From contig JAZIHH010000020.1 of assembly GCA_036678685.1 (NCBI GenBank), positions 372,001-436,000 on the forward strand: DNA of 64,000 nt, in the 5' to 3' direction. Source of the DNA: JAZIHH01 sp036678685 (GTDB lineage Bacteria; Bacillota; UBA4882; UBA10575). Shown here piece after piece: positions 44,886-53,728 of the stretch. How positions within the stretch are numbered: position 1 is the first letter of the stretch; the number at the start of each line of letters is the position of its first letter. The notes under the pieces are model-generated. The model was not told where the DNA came from. It saw only the letters and a list, made by a program, of their open reading frames with translations, and ran no database searches. Position numbers and translations under genes: made by a program.

Positions 44886-46841
44886 ATGAGAGATAGAGAT
44901 ATTGTTTCGTCGCCCAACTTAAAATTTCGGCCGGTACCTTTTACCAAAGTTACGATTGATGACCGGTTTTGGCAACCGAGAATCGATAAAAACCGTCATA
45001 TTTCCCTCCCTTACCAATACGAACAACTCGAGTCCAGCGGGGTATTGGACAATTTCCGGCGGGTATTGGGGGAGAAGGGTGGAGAATATGCCGGACCGTA
45101 CTGGATGGATTCCGATGCGTATAAATGGCTGGAGGCGGCTAGTTATTCATTGGCGGTCTTTCCCGATCCCCAACTGGAACAGAAAGTTGACGAAACGATT
45201 GACTTGATCGCAGCGGTGCAGGAACCCGGCGGTTACTTGAACACCTATTTTCAGTACGTGGAACCGGATAAAAAATTCACCAATCTCGATATCTGCCATG
45301 AACTCTATTGCGCCGGACATTTAATCCAGGCGGCCGTGGCCAATGCGGCGCTCGGAAAGAAAAAGCTGCTGGCGACGGCCTGCCGGCTGGCGGACCATCT
45401 TGACGATGTTTTCGGACACGGAAAATTCGAAGCCACCGGGGGACATGAGGAAATTGAAACCGCCCTCGTCGATCTTTACCGATGTACAGGCGAGAAACGC
45501 TATTTGGACCTGGCCATGTTCTTCATCCGCCAGCGGGGAAGACCCGATTCCCGCCTCCGTTGGGAACTGGCCCACCTGGATGAAATCGGCGGGAAACTGG
45601 GCCGGCCCGGCCTGATCAACCAGCGGTTTTTTGGCACTTATGAAAATTATGACGGCCGTTACGCCCAGGACCACATGCCGGTAACGGAACAAAGGGAGGC
45701 GGTCGGCCATGCGGTGCGGGCCATGTACTTGTATTGCGGGATGGCCGACGTGGTGGCTGAAACCGGTGACCGGGAACTGGCGGCCGCCCTGGATCGCTTG
45801 TGGGAAAACGTGGCTACAAAGCGGATGTATATCACGGGAGGCATCGGGTCCTCAAAAGAAAACGAGGGTTTTACCTTTGATTACGATCTGCCGAATGATT
45901 CCGCCTATGCCGAGACCTGCGCGGCGGTGGGCCTCATTATGTGGAACCACCGGATGCTGCAGTTGAAAGGGGAAGGCCGATTTGCCGACCTTATGGAGCG
46001 GGCCTTATATAATGGTTTCCTCTCCGGGGTCTCTCTCGACGGACGCAAGTTTTTCTATGAAAATCCCCTGTACAGCCGGGGGGATCATCACCGGGAGGGC
46101 TGGTTTGCCTGTGCCTGTTGTCCGCCGAACGTGGCGCGCCTTCTCGCTTCGCTGGGCAAGTACATTTATTCTGAGACCGGCGACGGGCTGGCCGTACATT
46201 TATATATACAAAGTAAAGTAAAGACCCAACTGAAAAACGGCGCAACAGTAACTGTCCGTCAGGAAACCGATTATCCGTGGGAGGGGACGGTCAAACTGGA
46301 AATCGGGACGGACAAACCGGGCGAGTTCACCCTGTATTTGCGTATTCCCGGTTGGTGCCGCCGTTTCACCCTCGAAGTAAACGGGGAAAAAGTAGACGCC
46401 CAGCCGGTAAACGGCTATGTTTTGCTCCGGCGGACCTGGACGGCCGGGGGGACAATAATGTTGGCAATGGAGATGCCGGTGGAACGGATGGAGGCTCATC
46501 CGGCGGTCCGGCACAACGCCGGCCGGGTAGCCCTGCAGCGCGGGCCTCTGGTGTATTGTTTGGAAGACGCCGATCACCAGACGGCGGTGGACCAAATCCT
46601 TCTCCCGGAGGATGCCGTTTTTGATACCAGGTATGTTCCGGAGTTGCTCGACGGGGTCGTGGTGATTGAAAGCCAGGCCCTGGCGCCGGATCTGACCGCC
46701 TGGGAAGGAGAGCTGTACCGCCGGAAGAGTAACAGTCCCCTGGTTAAAATCCGTTTAAAGGCTGTGCCGTATTGTTATTGGGACAACCGGGAACCCGGCG
46801 CCATGACCGTATGGATTAAGGAATTTAGGGGTAACAAGTAA
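44886..46841 (+). CDS. GH127 beta-L-arabinofuranosidase
   Basis: The 651-residue enzyme (DUF1680 type) has the HypBA1 active-site layout: GFTFDY preceded by E327 (acid/base), then E343 and C345 in AETCA, and C411/C412 in CACCPP (zinc and thiolate nucleophile). The E-to-E distance of 16 equals that in HypBA1. It has no signal peptide, so it acts on imported oligosaccharides. It is the first gene of the importer operon, with GGGGAG eight bases upstream. A different uronic-acid or arabinoside specificity within GH127 remains possible. Confidence 0.9.
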   Translation: MRDRDIVSSPNLKFRPVPFTKVTIDDRFWQPRIDKNRHISLPYQYEQLESSGVLDNFRRVLGEKGGEYAGPYWMDSDAYKWLEAASYSLAVFPDPQLEQKVDETIDLIAAVQEPGGYLNTYFQYVEPDKKFTNLDICHELYCAGHLIQAAVANAALGKKKLLATACRLADHLDDVFGHGKFEATGGHEEIETALVDLYRCTGEKRYLDLAMFFIRQRGRPDSRLRWELAHLDEIGGKLGRPGLINQRFFGTYENYDGRYAQDHMPVTEQREAVGHAVRAMYLYCGMADVVAETGDRELAAALDRLWENVATKRMYITGGIGSSKENEGFTFDYDLPNDSAYAETCAAVGLIMWNHRMLQLKGEGRFADLMERALYNGFLSGVSLDGRKFFYENPLYSRGDHHREGWFACACCPPNVARLLASLGKYIYSETGDGLAVHLYIQSKVKTQLKNGATVTVRQETDYPWEGTVKLEIGTDKPGEFTLYLRIPGWCRRFTLEVNGEKVDAQPVNGYVLLRRTWTAGGTIMLAMEMPVERMEAHPAVRHNAGRVALQRGPLVYCLEDADHQTAVDQILLPEDAVFDTRYVPELLDGVVVIESQALAPDLTAWEGELYRRKSNSPLVKIRLKAVPYCYWDNREPGAMTVWIKEFRGNK

Positions 46842-46948
46842 AAATTATCGATAATCGCTTTATTGCGGAGGAGGTGATCAGAGGGAAGAATTGATTGACA
46901 AGGCGGGGTTTTGGTGTAAAAAAATAATTTAAAAGGAGGAAGAAAGCA

Positions 46949-48226
46949 ATGAAAAGATGGAGTGTATTGGGGCTTGTTCTCCTGCTGGTTCTTGTGTTGA
47001 GCGCGAGCGCCGGCTTTGCCGCCAAGAGAACAGTGGAACTCAGCTTCTGGACTTTTGTTCAGGTTCATGCCGACTTCATGGCGGAAAGAGTCGCCGCGTT
47101 TAATGAAACCAGAGATGACGTTGAAATTAAATTGAATGCGGTTGTTTACCCCTACGCGGAAATGCACGACAAATTGTTGATTGCCCTGCAGTCCGGGGTC
47201 GGCGCGCCGGATATCGCCGATATCGAAATCGGGAGGTTCGGGATTTATCTGAAAGGCGATATCCAGCTTATACCGTTGAATGATCTGCTGGCCGACTATG
47301 AAGGGGTGCTGGTTCCCGAGCGGATGAACCTTTATGCTTACAAAGGGAATCAATACGGTCTGGACTGGCATTTGAGAACATTTGTCGCGTATTACAATAA
47401 AGAGCTGATGGACGCGGCCGGAGTGGACATCGACAAAATTGAAACGTGGGATGATTTCATTGCCGCCGGGAAAAAGGTCACCGGAAACGGCAAATGGATG
47501 ACGGTTGTCGATACGGTCAGTTCCTTTGTTTTCATTGCGCTGGCCCAGCAAAACGGGGGCGGGATCTACGACAAAGACGGTAATGTCATTTTGGACTCCG
47601 AAGCCAATGTGGAAGCCCTCAAGATGGTGGCGGACTGGGTAAGAGTACATAAGATTGCCATGCCGGCGCCGAGCGGATTAATTGACGAACCCGGATTCTT
47701 TGCCCTCTTTAATGAAGGCAATATTGGCTGTCTGATTATGCCCCAGTGGTATATGACCCGTTTCACCTCTTTCATGCCGGATCTGGAAGGGAAGATCGTT
47801 ATTCGTCCCATACCGGCATGGTATCCGGGCGGTCCCCGTGCTACCATGGGCGGTGGGACTGGAACGGTCATCACCAACCAAATTGCCAAGGATAAGTTGC
47901 AGGTCGCCAAAGATCTTATGGAGTTCTGCAAACTTACTTACGAAGCGCAGGTAAAAATCTGGACGGATTTGGGCTTTGATCCTTACCGCTACGATGTCTT
48001 TGACGACCCGAGGCTTCAAGTTCCGGACCCCTATTTCGGCAACGAATCGGTCTTTACCGTCATCAAATCCGTTGCCGGCAATATGATGCCGCAATATGTA
48101 GGACCGTTCTATGCCGACGCCTCGTCCATCATTAGTGAAGACGTGGTTTACGGCGCCGTGGAAAGAGGAGAAGATCCGGCCACTCTGCTGAGAAATGCGG
48201 CCAGACGTGTCCGGTCGCTAAGATGA
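46949..48226 (+). CDS. Sugar-binding protein of the arabinoside importer
   Basis: The 425-residue family 1 solute-binding protein has a signal peptide (MKRWSVLGLVLLLVLVLSASAGFAA) without a lipobox Cys and an SBP fold (APDIADIEIGRFG, GTGTVITNQIAKDK). AAGGAGGA precedes the ATG by eight bases. It is followed by a hairpin, then the two permeases. By context the ligand is an arabino-oligosaccharide. Confidence 0.88.
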   Translation: MKRWSVLGLVLLLVLVLSASAGFAAKRTVELSFWTFVQVHADFMAERVAAFNETRDDVEIKLNAVVYPYAEMHDKLLIALQSGVGAPDIADIEIGRFGIYLKGDIQLIPLNDLLADYEGVLVPERMNLYAYKGNQYGLDWHLRTFVAYYNKELMDAAGVDIDKIETWDDFIAAGKKVTGNGKWMTVVDTVSSFVFIALAQQNGGGIYDKDGNVILDSEANVEALKMVADWVRVHKIAMPAPSGLIDEPGFFALFNEGNIGCLIMPQWYMTRFTSFMPDLEGKIVIRPIPAWYPGGPRATMGGGTGTVITNQIAKDKLQVAKDLMEFCKLTYEAQVKIWTDLGFDPYRYDVFDDPRLQVPDPYFGNESVFTVIKSVAGNMMPQYVGPFYADASSIISEDVVYGAVERGEDPATLLRNAARRVRSLR

Positions 48227-48273
48227 GGCGGGACGGGGAAAATTCAACATCGTTTTGCGGGGTAGTAAAAGGA

Positions 48274-48302
48274 GGAGCGAAGGTTCATCCTTCGCTCCTT
48301 TT
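48274..48302 (+). terminator. Post-binding-protein hairpin
   Basis: GGAGCGAAGG (48274-48283) pairs with CCTTCGCTCC (48289-48298) with a five-base loop and TTTT after it. It likely lowers permease expression relative to the binding protein (partial terminator or 3' stabiliser). Confidence 0.75.
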
Positions 48303-48338
48303 ACAGCCAGCCGTAAATGATAAGGGGGTTTGGTCTTT

Positions 48339-49232
48339 GTGCAGGCGCTGAAACGATTTTTCAACCGGAAAAACGTAGTCCCGTATGTTTTTCTCACCCC
48401 GTTCCTGGTTTTGTTTATCGCCTTTAAAGTATGGCCGTTCCTTTCCGCTGTCGCTTTAAGTTTTCAGTCTTTGCGGGGAATTGGTGCCGGAACATGGGTT
48501 GGCCTTGACAACTACCGGATGCTGGTGGAAGATCCGTTGTTTGTCCGTTCCTTGAGTATCACCACGAAATATACGGTCGGCACCCTGCTCTTGTTGATTC
48601 CCATTCCGGTGGTGTTGGCGGTTATTTTGTACAACAAATCCGTTAAAGGGGCCCCGGTCTTTCATACCATTTTCTTCTTGCCCGTTTTGACCTCACTGGT
48701 GGCGGCGGGAACGATCTTCCGGATCATGATGATGGAAGAAGGGTTGATCAATGCCTTTCTGCGGTTTTTTGGCCTTCCCCCCCAGCGGTGGTTGGGAACC
48801 GCCGAATTGGTCGTTCCCTCACTGATTATTATTGCCGTCTGGCGCTGGACGGGCATGAACATAGTTTATTTCATGTCCGGATTAACCAATATTCCTGCGG
48901 AATTATACGAAGCGGCCAAGATCGACGGCGCCAATGCCTTTAGAAGATTTTTCCATATCACCGTTCCCTTGCTGAAACCGGTGATCGCCTTTGTGACCAT
49001 TATTTCACTGATCGGCGGCTACCAGGTTTTTGTGGAGCCGTACATCCTCTTTCCTTCCGGGATGACTCCGGGGGCGGGCGGCTTGACCATCGCCTATTAT
49101 TTGTACCGGACCGCTTTTGGCTACTTTAACATGGGCTATGCTTCGGCCATCGGCGTGGTGTTGACCTTGATTATCCTGGTGCTGTCGCTCATTCAGTTCC
49201 GTTCATTCGGCATAATGAGGGAGGACAAATAA
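48339..49232 (+). CDS. ABC sugar permease, MalF type
   Basis: The 297-residue permease has six membrane spans and the EAA motif YEAAKIDGANAFRRFFHITVP. GTG 48339 is favoured because AAGGGGG lies ten bases upstream; TTG 48330 overlaps the site. The stop overlaps the next gene's start by one base (TAATG). Confidence 0.9.
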   Translation: MQALKRFFNRKNVVPYVFLTPFLVLFIAFKVWPFLSAVALSFQSLRGIGAGTWVGLDNYRMLVEDPLFVRSLSITTKYTVGTLLLLIPIPVVLAVILYNKSVKGAPVFHTIFFLPVLTSLVAAGTIFRIMMMEEGLINAFLRFFGLPPQRWLGTAELVVPSLIIIAVWRWTGMNIVYFMSGLTNIPAELYEAAKIDGANAFRRFFHITVPLLKPVIAFVTIISLIGGYQVFVEPYILFPSGMTPGAGGLTIAYYLYRTAFGYFNMGYASAIGVVLTLIILVLSLIQFRSFGIMREDK

Positions 49233-50113
49233 TGAAACAGTTAAAACGCCGAAGCAAACTGGAGATCAGGCAAAGAAAAGAGAAACAAAAGGTAATGTTG
49301 GGCAAAATTCTGCTGACTTTGCTCTTTGTGGTTTTGGCCGCCATCTTTTTGCTTCCGTTTTATTGGATGGTCATCGGTTCACTGCGTCCTCCGCGGGAAA
49401 TCTTTTCGACCAGTTTAAACCTGATCCCGACTACAGTAACTTTGGAAAGTTATGTTGAGCTTTTTGCCACGCGTCCTTATGCGCTTTGGTATTTTAACTC
49501 CCTGATTATGCTGGCCGGGTACGCCCTGTTGGCATTGTTCACCTGTGCCCTGGCCGGGTTTGCCCTGGCCAAATACGAATTTCGCGGGCGTAATTTTCTG
49601 TTTGTGGTTATTCTCTGCTCACAGATGATTCCCTTTCATTTGATGTTGATCCCTCTCTTTAAAATCTTGGTCAGTTATCGAATGATCGATACCTACTGGG
49701 GGGTGATTATTCCCCTGGCGGCGCACCCGTTTGGGACCTTCTTCATGCGCCAGTACATAGTAGGGCTCAGTAATGATATTTTTGAAGCGGCCAGAATAGA
49801 CGGGACCAGTGAATACCAGTTATTTCGCTTAATCGTTCTGCCGTTAATCAAACCGGCCATTGGCACGTTGGCCATTTTCTTCGGGATGGAATTTTGGAAC
49901 AATCTGTTGTGGCCGATGATTGTCCTCCGCAGCGTAGAAAAGTTTCCTTTGGCGGTGGGGATCGCGAATTTGGTCGGACAACACCATCCCCAATACCATC
50001 TGGCCATGGCAGCATCTTTTCTATCCGTCATTCCGGTTTTGATTATCTTTCTGTTCTTTAGAAACAGATTTATCTCCGGACTGGCCGCCGGCGGCATGGT
50101 TATGGAGAAATAA
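49232..50113 (+). CDS. ABC sugar permease, MalG type
   Basis: The 293-residue permease has six spans, a Lys/Arg-rich N-terminus and the EAA motif FEAARIDGTSEYQLFRLIVLP, ending with the MalG-like tail ISGLAAGGMVMEK. It is translationally coupled to the preceding permease. No ATPase gene follows; a hairpin does. Together with 46949-49232 it makes the arabinoside importer. Confidence 0.9.
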   Translation: MKQLKRRSKLEIRQRKEKQKVMLGKILLTLLFVVLAAIFLLPFYWMVIGSLRPPREIFSTSLNLIPTTVTLESYVELFATRPYALWYFNSLIMLAGYALLALFTCALAGFALAKYEFRGRNFLFVVILCSQMIPFHLMLIPLFKILVSYRMIDTYWGVIIPLAAHPFGTFFMRQYIVGLSNDIFEAARIDGTSEYQLFRLIVLPLIKPAIGTLAIFFGMEFWNNLLWPMIVLRSVEKFPLAVGIANLVGQHHPQYHLAMAASFLSVIPVLIIFLFFRNRFISGLAAGGMVMEK

Positions 50114-50143
50114 GGGGCCGGGAAGGACTTCCTTGTGGCGTTG

Positions 50144-50165
50144 GCGTGCCGGTAACCCGGCACGC
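50144..50165. terminator. Hairpin between convergent importer and GH51 units
   Basis: GCGTGCCGG (50144-50152) pairs with CCGGCACGC (50157-50165), loop of four. No long T-run, so efficiency is uncertain. Confidence 0.6.
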
Positions 50166-50184
50166 TATGCTTATTAATAAAGAA

Positions 50185-51696
50185 CTATTTTTTCAACCGG
50201 ATCACATTCCAGGAAAGGCGGGGTAAGAGGGCTTGGAGAAGGTCATTTTCCCGGCGGGCGTCCCCCCTGTTGTGGGGCACCACTGTATCCGGCTGTTCCA
50301 AAGTGTTTTTCGCCTTGACGTCCTCATGCTCAAGGACGATATGTTCCACCACTTTGTACTCATCAAACTGCCCCAAACGGCATTCGAGGAGCAGGGGTCC
50401 CTCTTGATCCCGGTTAACCGCGAAGATGGTCAGTTCGTCCTGGTCCTTCCCGGCGACCGCGATTGCTTCCAGCAGGGGAACATCGGTAAAGTCCTTACAG
50501 TCGTAGCGTGGGGAGGAGATGACCGGCTGCAGAACCCGTCCCCTTCCGTACAGGGAAGCATGGAGAAATGGATAGAAGATGGTCTGGCGCCAGGCCGGAC
50601 CCCCGGTCTGGGTCATAATCGGGGCGATAACATTTACCAGTTGCGCCAGGCAGGCGATTTTCACCCGGTCGGCATGTCTTAAAAGGGTGATCAGCATACA
50701 GCCGACCAACAGCGCGTCTTCAAAGGTGTACACATCTTCCAGCAGGGGAGGGGCAACCGTCCACGGCTGGACTTTTTTATCCGCCTCGTTCGAATGGTAC
50801 CAGACGTTCCATTCGTCAAAGGAGAGGTTGATCTTTTTTTTGCCGCGTTTTTTGGCCTGAATGTAGTCGCAGGTCGCCTTAACCGTACGGATGAATTCGT
50901 CCATATCCAGCGACTGGGCCAGATAGTTGGCAAGGTCGTTATCGCGGTTGCCGTAATAAGTGTGGAGGGAGATATAATCCACGTGTTCATAGGTGTGTTC
51001 CAGGACGGTCGCTTCCCAAGCCGGGAAAGTGGCCATGCCCCGGTTGGAACTGCCGCAGGTCACCAGCTCAATGCCGGGGTCCACCCATTTCATAACTTTT
51101 GCCGTTTCACAGGCTACACGCCCGTATTCTTCTGCGGTTTTCTGGCAGATCTGCCAAGGCCCGTCCATCTCGTTACCCAGGCACCAAAGTTTAATCCCGT
51201 GGGGTTCCGGATAACCGTGGGCTTTCCGCAGGTCGCTCCAGTATGTTCCTCCCGGATGATTACAGTATTCCACTAAATTGCGGGCGGCATCGGGCCCCCG
51301 GGTTCCCAAGTTGACGGCCAGCATTACTTCGGTGTTAACTTTCCGCGCCCAGCTGACAAATTCATTGATCCCCACCGTGTTGGGCTCAAGGGTCTGCCAG
51401 GCGAGATCCAGCCGTTTCGGACGTTTTTCCCGCGGGCCAATCCCGTCTTCCCAGTTATATCCGGAGACGAAATTACCGCCCGGATATCGGACAACAGGAA
51501 CCCGCAACTCCCGGACCAGTTCCATAACGTCCTTACGAAACCCTTCCTCGTCCGCCTGCGGGTGACCGGGTTCATAAATGCCACCGTAAATGGCCCGGCC
51601 CAAGTGCTCGATGAAGGAACCGTAGAGGCGGTCATCGGTGTCACTGATAAAATAATCTTTGTCCACAACCATTTTTGCCCTTTTGTAATCTGCCAT
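50185..51696 (-). CDS. abfA: GH51 alpha-L-arabinofuranosidase
   Basis: The 503-residue cytoplasmic retaining enzyme removes alpha-L-arabinofuranosyl groups from arabinan or arabinoxylan oligomers. GNEMDGP carries the acid/base E176 and FDEWNVW the nucleophile E295, almost the same positions as in Geobacillus AbfA (E175, E294). The (beta/alpha)8 barrel is followed by a beta domain (RYDCKDFTDVPLLEAIAV). AAGGAGGA precedes the ATG. It lies 22 bases after the LacI gene at 51719, so the two are an operon. Confidence 0.95.
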   Translation of the reverse strand: MADYKRAKMVVDKDYFISDTDDRLYGSFIEHLGRAIYGGIYEPGHPQADEEGFRKDVMELVRELRVPVVRYPGGNFVSGYNWEDGIGPREKRPKRLDLAWQTLEPNTVGINEFVSWARKVNTEVMLAVNLGTRGPDAARNLVEYCNHPGGTYWSDLRKAHGYPEPHGIKLWCLGNEMDGPWQICQKTAEEYGRVACETAKVMKWVDPGIELVTCGSSNRGMATFPAWEATVLEHTYEHVDYISLHTYYGNRDNDLANYLAQSLDMDEFIRTVKATCDYIQAKKRGKKKINLSFDEWNVWYHSNEADKKVQPWTVAPPLLEDVYTFEDALLVGCMLITLLRHADRVKIACLAQLVNVIAPIMTQTGGPAWRQTIFYPFLHASLYGRGRVLQPVISSPRYDCKDFTDVPLLEAIAVAGKDQDELTIFAVNRDQEGPLLLECRLGQFDEYKVVEHIVLEHEDVKAKNTLEQPDTVVPHNRGDARRENDLLQALLPRLSWNVIRLKK

Positions 51697-51718
51697 TTTT
51701 TGCTCCTCCTTTTAGAAA

Positions 51719-52720
51719 TTATGCCGACTCCCGCGGCATGAGGGTGGGTAAAACCTGTACGTGCCTGGGGGCCAGCTTTTTTTCTTTTTTCCGGATTCTT
51801 TCGAACAACATTTCCATGGCCGTCCGGGCCATTTCTTCTTTGGGCAGGATCATGGTGGTCAGCCGCGGACGGGTGTATCCGGCCACACTGTCGTCAAAGC
51901 CGATTACCACTGTCTCCTGGGGAATTTTAATCTTTAATTCCCAGAGCTTGTCAATCACCCCGGCGCCCAGTTCGTCATTGTAAACAAAAATGCCGGTCAC
52001 TTCCGGGTGTTGTCTCAGTAAAACCTCGGTTAAATTGGCTCCCTCCTCCCGGGTAAACTCGGTACCCAGCACCACCAGATCTTTGGGCGCCGGCAGCTCG
52101 TGATTTTTAAAGGCCTGCAGGTAACCCTGGTACCTTTGTTTTGTGGTTTCACTGTGCTTAAGACCGATAAAGCCGATGTTTTTATGGCCTTTTCTGATTA
52201 AGTATTCAGTGGCTATGCGACCCCCTTCCCGGTCATTGACGGTTACCGTATCGATGTCTTTAATGATTTGGGCCCCGGCCAGCCCGACAACGGGAATTTT
52301 TTCTTCGCGGAGCATTTTGATATACTCCGCTTTTACCTCCCAAGTCAAGGTGGTGATGACGCCGGAAACCCTGCTGTCAATGAGATTTTCTATATACAGG
52401 CGGGCCCGTTCTTCACGGCCGCCGGTATTGCAGAGGTAGATACTGTATTTTTCGGCAAAAGCCATATCCTCGATCGTTCTGGCAATTTGTGAAAAAAAGG
52501 GGTTGGAAATTGACGGGACAATATAGGCAATGACCCGGGACTCATTTTTGGCAAGATTCCGGGCGATCAGATTCGGCCGGTAATTTAGTTCTTTCATCGC
52601 CTGCTTTACTTTTTTGGTGAGTTTTTCACTGACTTTGACTTTGGAATCATTATTGAGCACTGCGGAAACGGTTGCGACAGAAACTCCAGCCGCTTTGGCC
52701 ACATCTCTTATGGTGATCAC
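51719..52720 (-). CDS. LacI-family regulator of the GH51 unit
   Basis: The 333-residue protein has the LacI HTH (TIRDVAKAAGVSVATVSAVLN) and a PBP-like effector domain ending VIGFDDSVAGYTRPRLTTM. It precedes the GH51 gene. A perfect 16-base palindrome upstream (52815-52830) is its probable operator, unlike the TTAAACGATTAR sites of the other arabinose regulator. Confidence 0.9.
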   Translation of the reverse strand: MITIRDVAKAAGVSVATVSAVLNNDSKVKVSEKLTKKVKQAMKELNYRPNLIARNLAKNESRVIAYIVPSISNPFFSQIARTIEDMAFAEKYSIYLCNTGGREERARLYIENLIDSRVSGVITTLTWEVKAEYIKMLREEKIPVVGLAGAQIIKDIDTVTVNDREGGRIATEYLIRKGHKNIGFIGLKHSETTKQRYQGYLQAFKNHELPAPKDLVVLGTEFTREEGANLTEVLLRQHPEVTGIFVYNDELGAGVIDKLWELKIKIPQETVVIGFDDSVAGYTRPRLTTMILPKEEMARTAMEMLFERIRKKEKKLAPRHVQVLPTLMPRESA

Positions 52721-52814
52721 CCGGTCAGCCTCCTTTGTTTTACTTTACCGGCTGGCACCAAATGAAAAAGTATTAATATCGGTGGTTAAGTGAGAAAGAG
52801 AAAATAAACGGGAA

Positions 52815-52830
52815 ATCTAACCGGTTAGAT
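52815..52830. promoter_or_regulatory. Perfect palindromic operator of the GH51 regulator
   Basis: ATCTAACCGGTTAGAT is a perfect 16-base palindrome about 95 bases upstream of the LacI start. The flanking AT-rich run (52831-52862) and the rest of 52721-53023 hold no gene. Confidence 0.75.
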
Positions 52831-52981
52831 CGCTTATTATCATAATATATAATAATATATTAGTCTTTAAACAACAAATCGCCATAACTGTCAAGGGCAA
52901 AGTTGGGAGAGGTTTATCTCCGTCAGAGATAGAAATGGGAAGAAATTCTTCTCTTCTTACCGCCGGCGGGGTTGCACAATC

Positions 52982-53010
52982 TTGACTAAGACCGGGTTTT
53001 GGCGTATACT
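52982..53010 (+). promoter_or_regulatory. tRNA-Pro promoter
   Basis: TTGACT (52982-52987), 17 bases, TATACT (53005-53010), ending 13 bases before the tRNA. Confidence 0.8.
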
Positions 53011-53023
53011 AATTAGTGCAAGG

Positions 53024-53100
53024 CGGGGTGTAGCGCAGCTTGGAAGCGCGTCTGCTTTGGGAGCAGAAGGTCCAGGGTTCAAATCCCTGCACCCCGACCA
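53024..53100 (+). tRNA. tRNA-Pro(TGG)
   Basis: The acceptor CGGGGTG (53024-53030) pairs with CACCCCG (53090-53096), followed by A and an encoded CCA. The anticodon loop TTTGGGA reads TGG. GGTTCAAATC is the T arm. Confidence 0.97.
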
Positions 53101-53161
53101 GTTAAAGAAGGTATTGCCTCCGGCAAAAGGGAGAAAAAGTTCATGCCTGCCGGCAAGAAAG

Positions 53162-53192
53162 ACCGAAAGGATTACTTTCCTTCCGGTTTTTT
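53162..53192 (+). terminator. Terminator downstream of tRNA-Pro
   Basis: ACCGAAAGGA (53162-53171) pairs with TCCTTCCGGT (53178-53187) with one mismatch, then a T-run. Confidence 0.75.
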
Positions 53193-53292
53193 GTTTCCCC
53201 GGCGCATGCCTTAAATTGGTGACTGGTCATACCGGCCGGCCAGTGTTAACAACCTATGGAACAGTTGGCCAAAAACTACGGGAAAGTGGCTA

Positions 53293-53321
53293 TTGACAGA
53301 GGGTCTTTTTTCTTTTATTAT
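53293..53321 (+). promoter_or_regulatory. tRNA-Gly promoter
   Basis: TTGACA (53293-53298), 17 bases, TATTAT (53316-53321), just upstream of the tRNA. Confidence 0.8.
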
Positions 53322-53332
53322 AGAATTGATCT

Positions 53333-53408
53333 GCGGGAATAGCTCAGTTGGCAGAGCGTCAGCCTTCCAAGCTGAATGTCGCGGGTTCGAGTCCCGTTTC
53401 CCGCTCCA
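53333..53408 (+). tRNA. tRNA-Gly(TCC)
   Basis: The acceptor GCGGGAA pairs with TTCCCGC (53398-53404), then T and an encoded CCA. The anticodon loop CTTCCAA reads TCC. GGTTCGAGTC is the T arm. Confidence 0.97.
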
Positions 53409-53420
53409 AAAGAAGTAACC

Positions 53421-53449
53421 GGCTGTCGTCAGGGACAGCCTTTTGTTTT
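53421..53449 (+). terminator. Terminator downstream of tRNA-Gly
   Basis: GGCTGTC (53421-53427) pairs with GACAGCC (53434-53440), loop of six, followed by TTTTGTTTT. Confidence 0.85.
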
Positions 53450-53487
53450 ACTCCCCTTCTTCTTAAAAATAGTGGTGTTACCTGGAA

Positions 53488-53517
53488 TTGACAAGCCGTT
53501 TTAAAAAAGTTTATAAT
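53488..53517 (+). promoter_or_regulatory. Promoter of the small ORF-secD-secF operon
   Basis: TTGACA (53488-53493), 18 bases, TATAAT (53512-53517), a near-consensus sigma-A promoter. Confidence 0.85.
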
Positions 53518-53551
53518 AGATAAGATGGATATGCGGGAAGGAGGGACTCGG

Positions 53552-53686
53552 GTGACGGAGTCTTTTATTGTTACCTTATCCGTAATCTTTTCCTTTGCGG
53601 TTTTAGGAATATTAAGCGCCAGGGCGGAAAAGGAGGTTGCCCGCCGGGTAAGAGAAGGGCAGGAAGCTTCGGGAAAAAAACGTTGA
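53552..53686 (+). CDS. 44-residue membrane peptide upstream of secD
   Basis: A GTG-started frame encodes a 44-residue product with one hydrophobic helix (FIVTLSVIFSFAVLGILSA) then a basic, hydrophilic tail (EKEVARRVREGQ). AAGGAGG at 53538-53544 lies seven bases upstream and a strong promoter just before it, so translation is plausible. It is the first gene of the secD-secF unit. It could be a small Sec-associated membrane protein, but I know no family for it. Confidence 0.6.
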   Translation: MTESFIVTLSVIFSFAVLGILSARAEKEVARRVREGQEASGKKR

Positions 53687-53728
53687 AACCAGATGTTGCC
53701 GGTTAAGGAAAAGGAAGGAGGAGTCTTG

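Noticed and set aside
46775..47650. 291-codon minus-strand frame opposite the arabinoside binding protein
   Set aside because: It spans the GH127 end and the binding-protein gene and lacks any motif.
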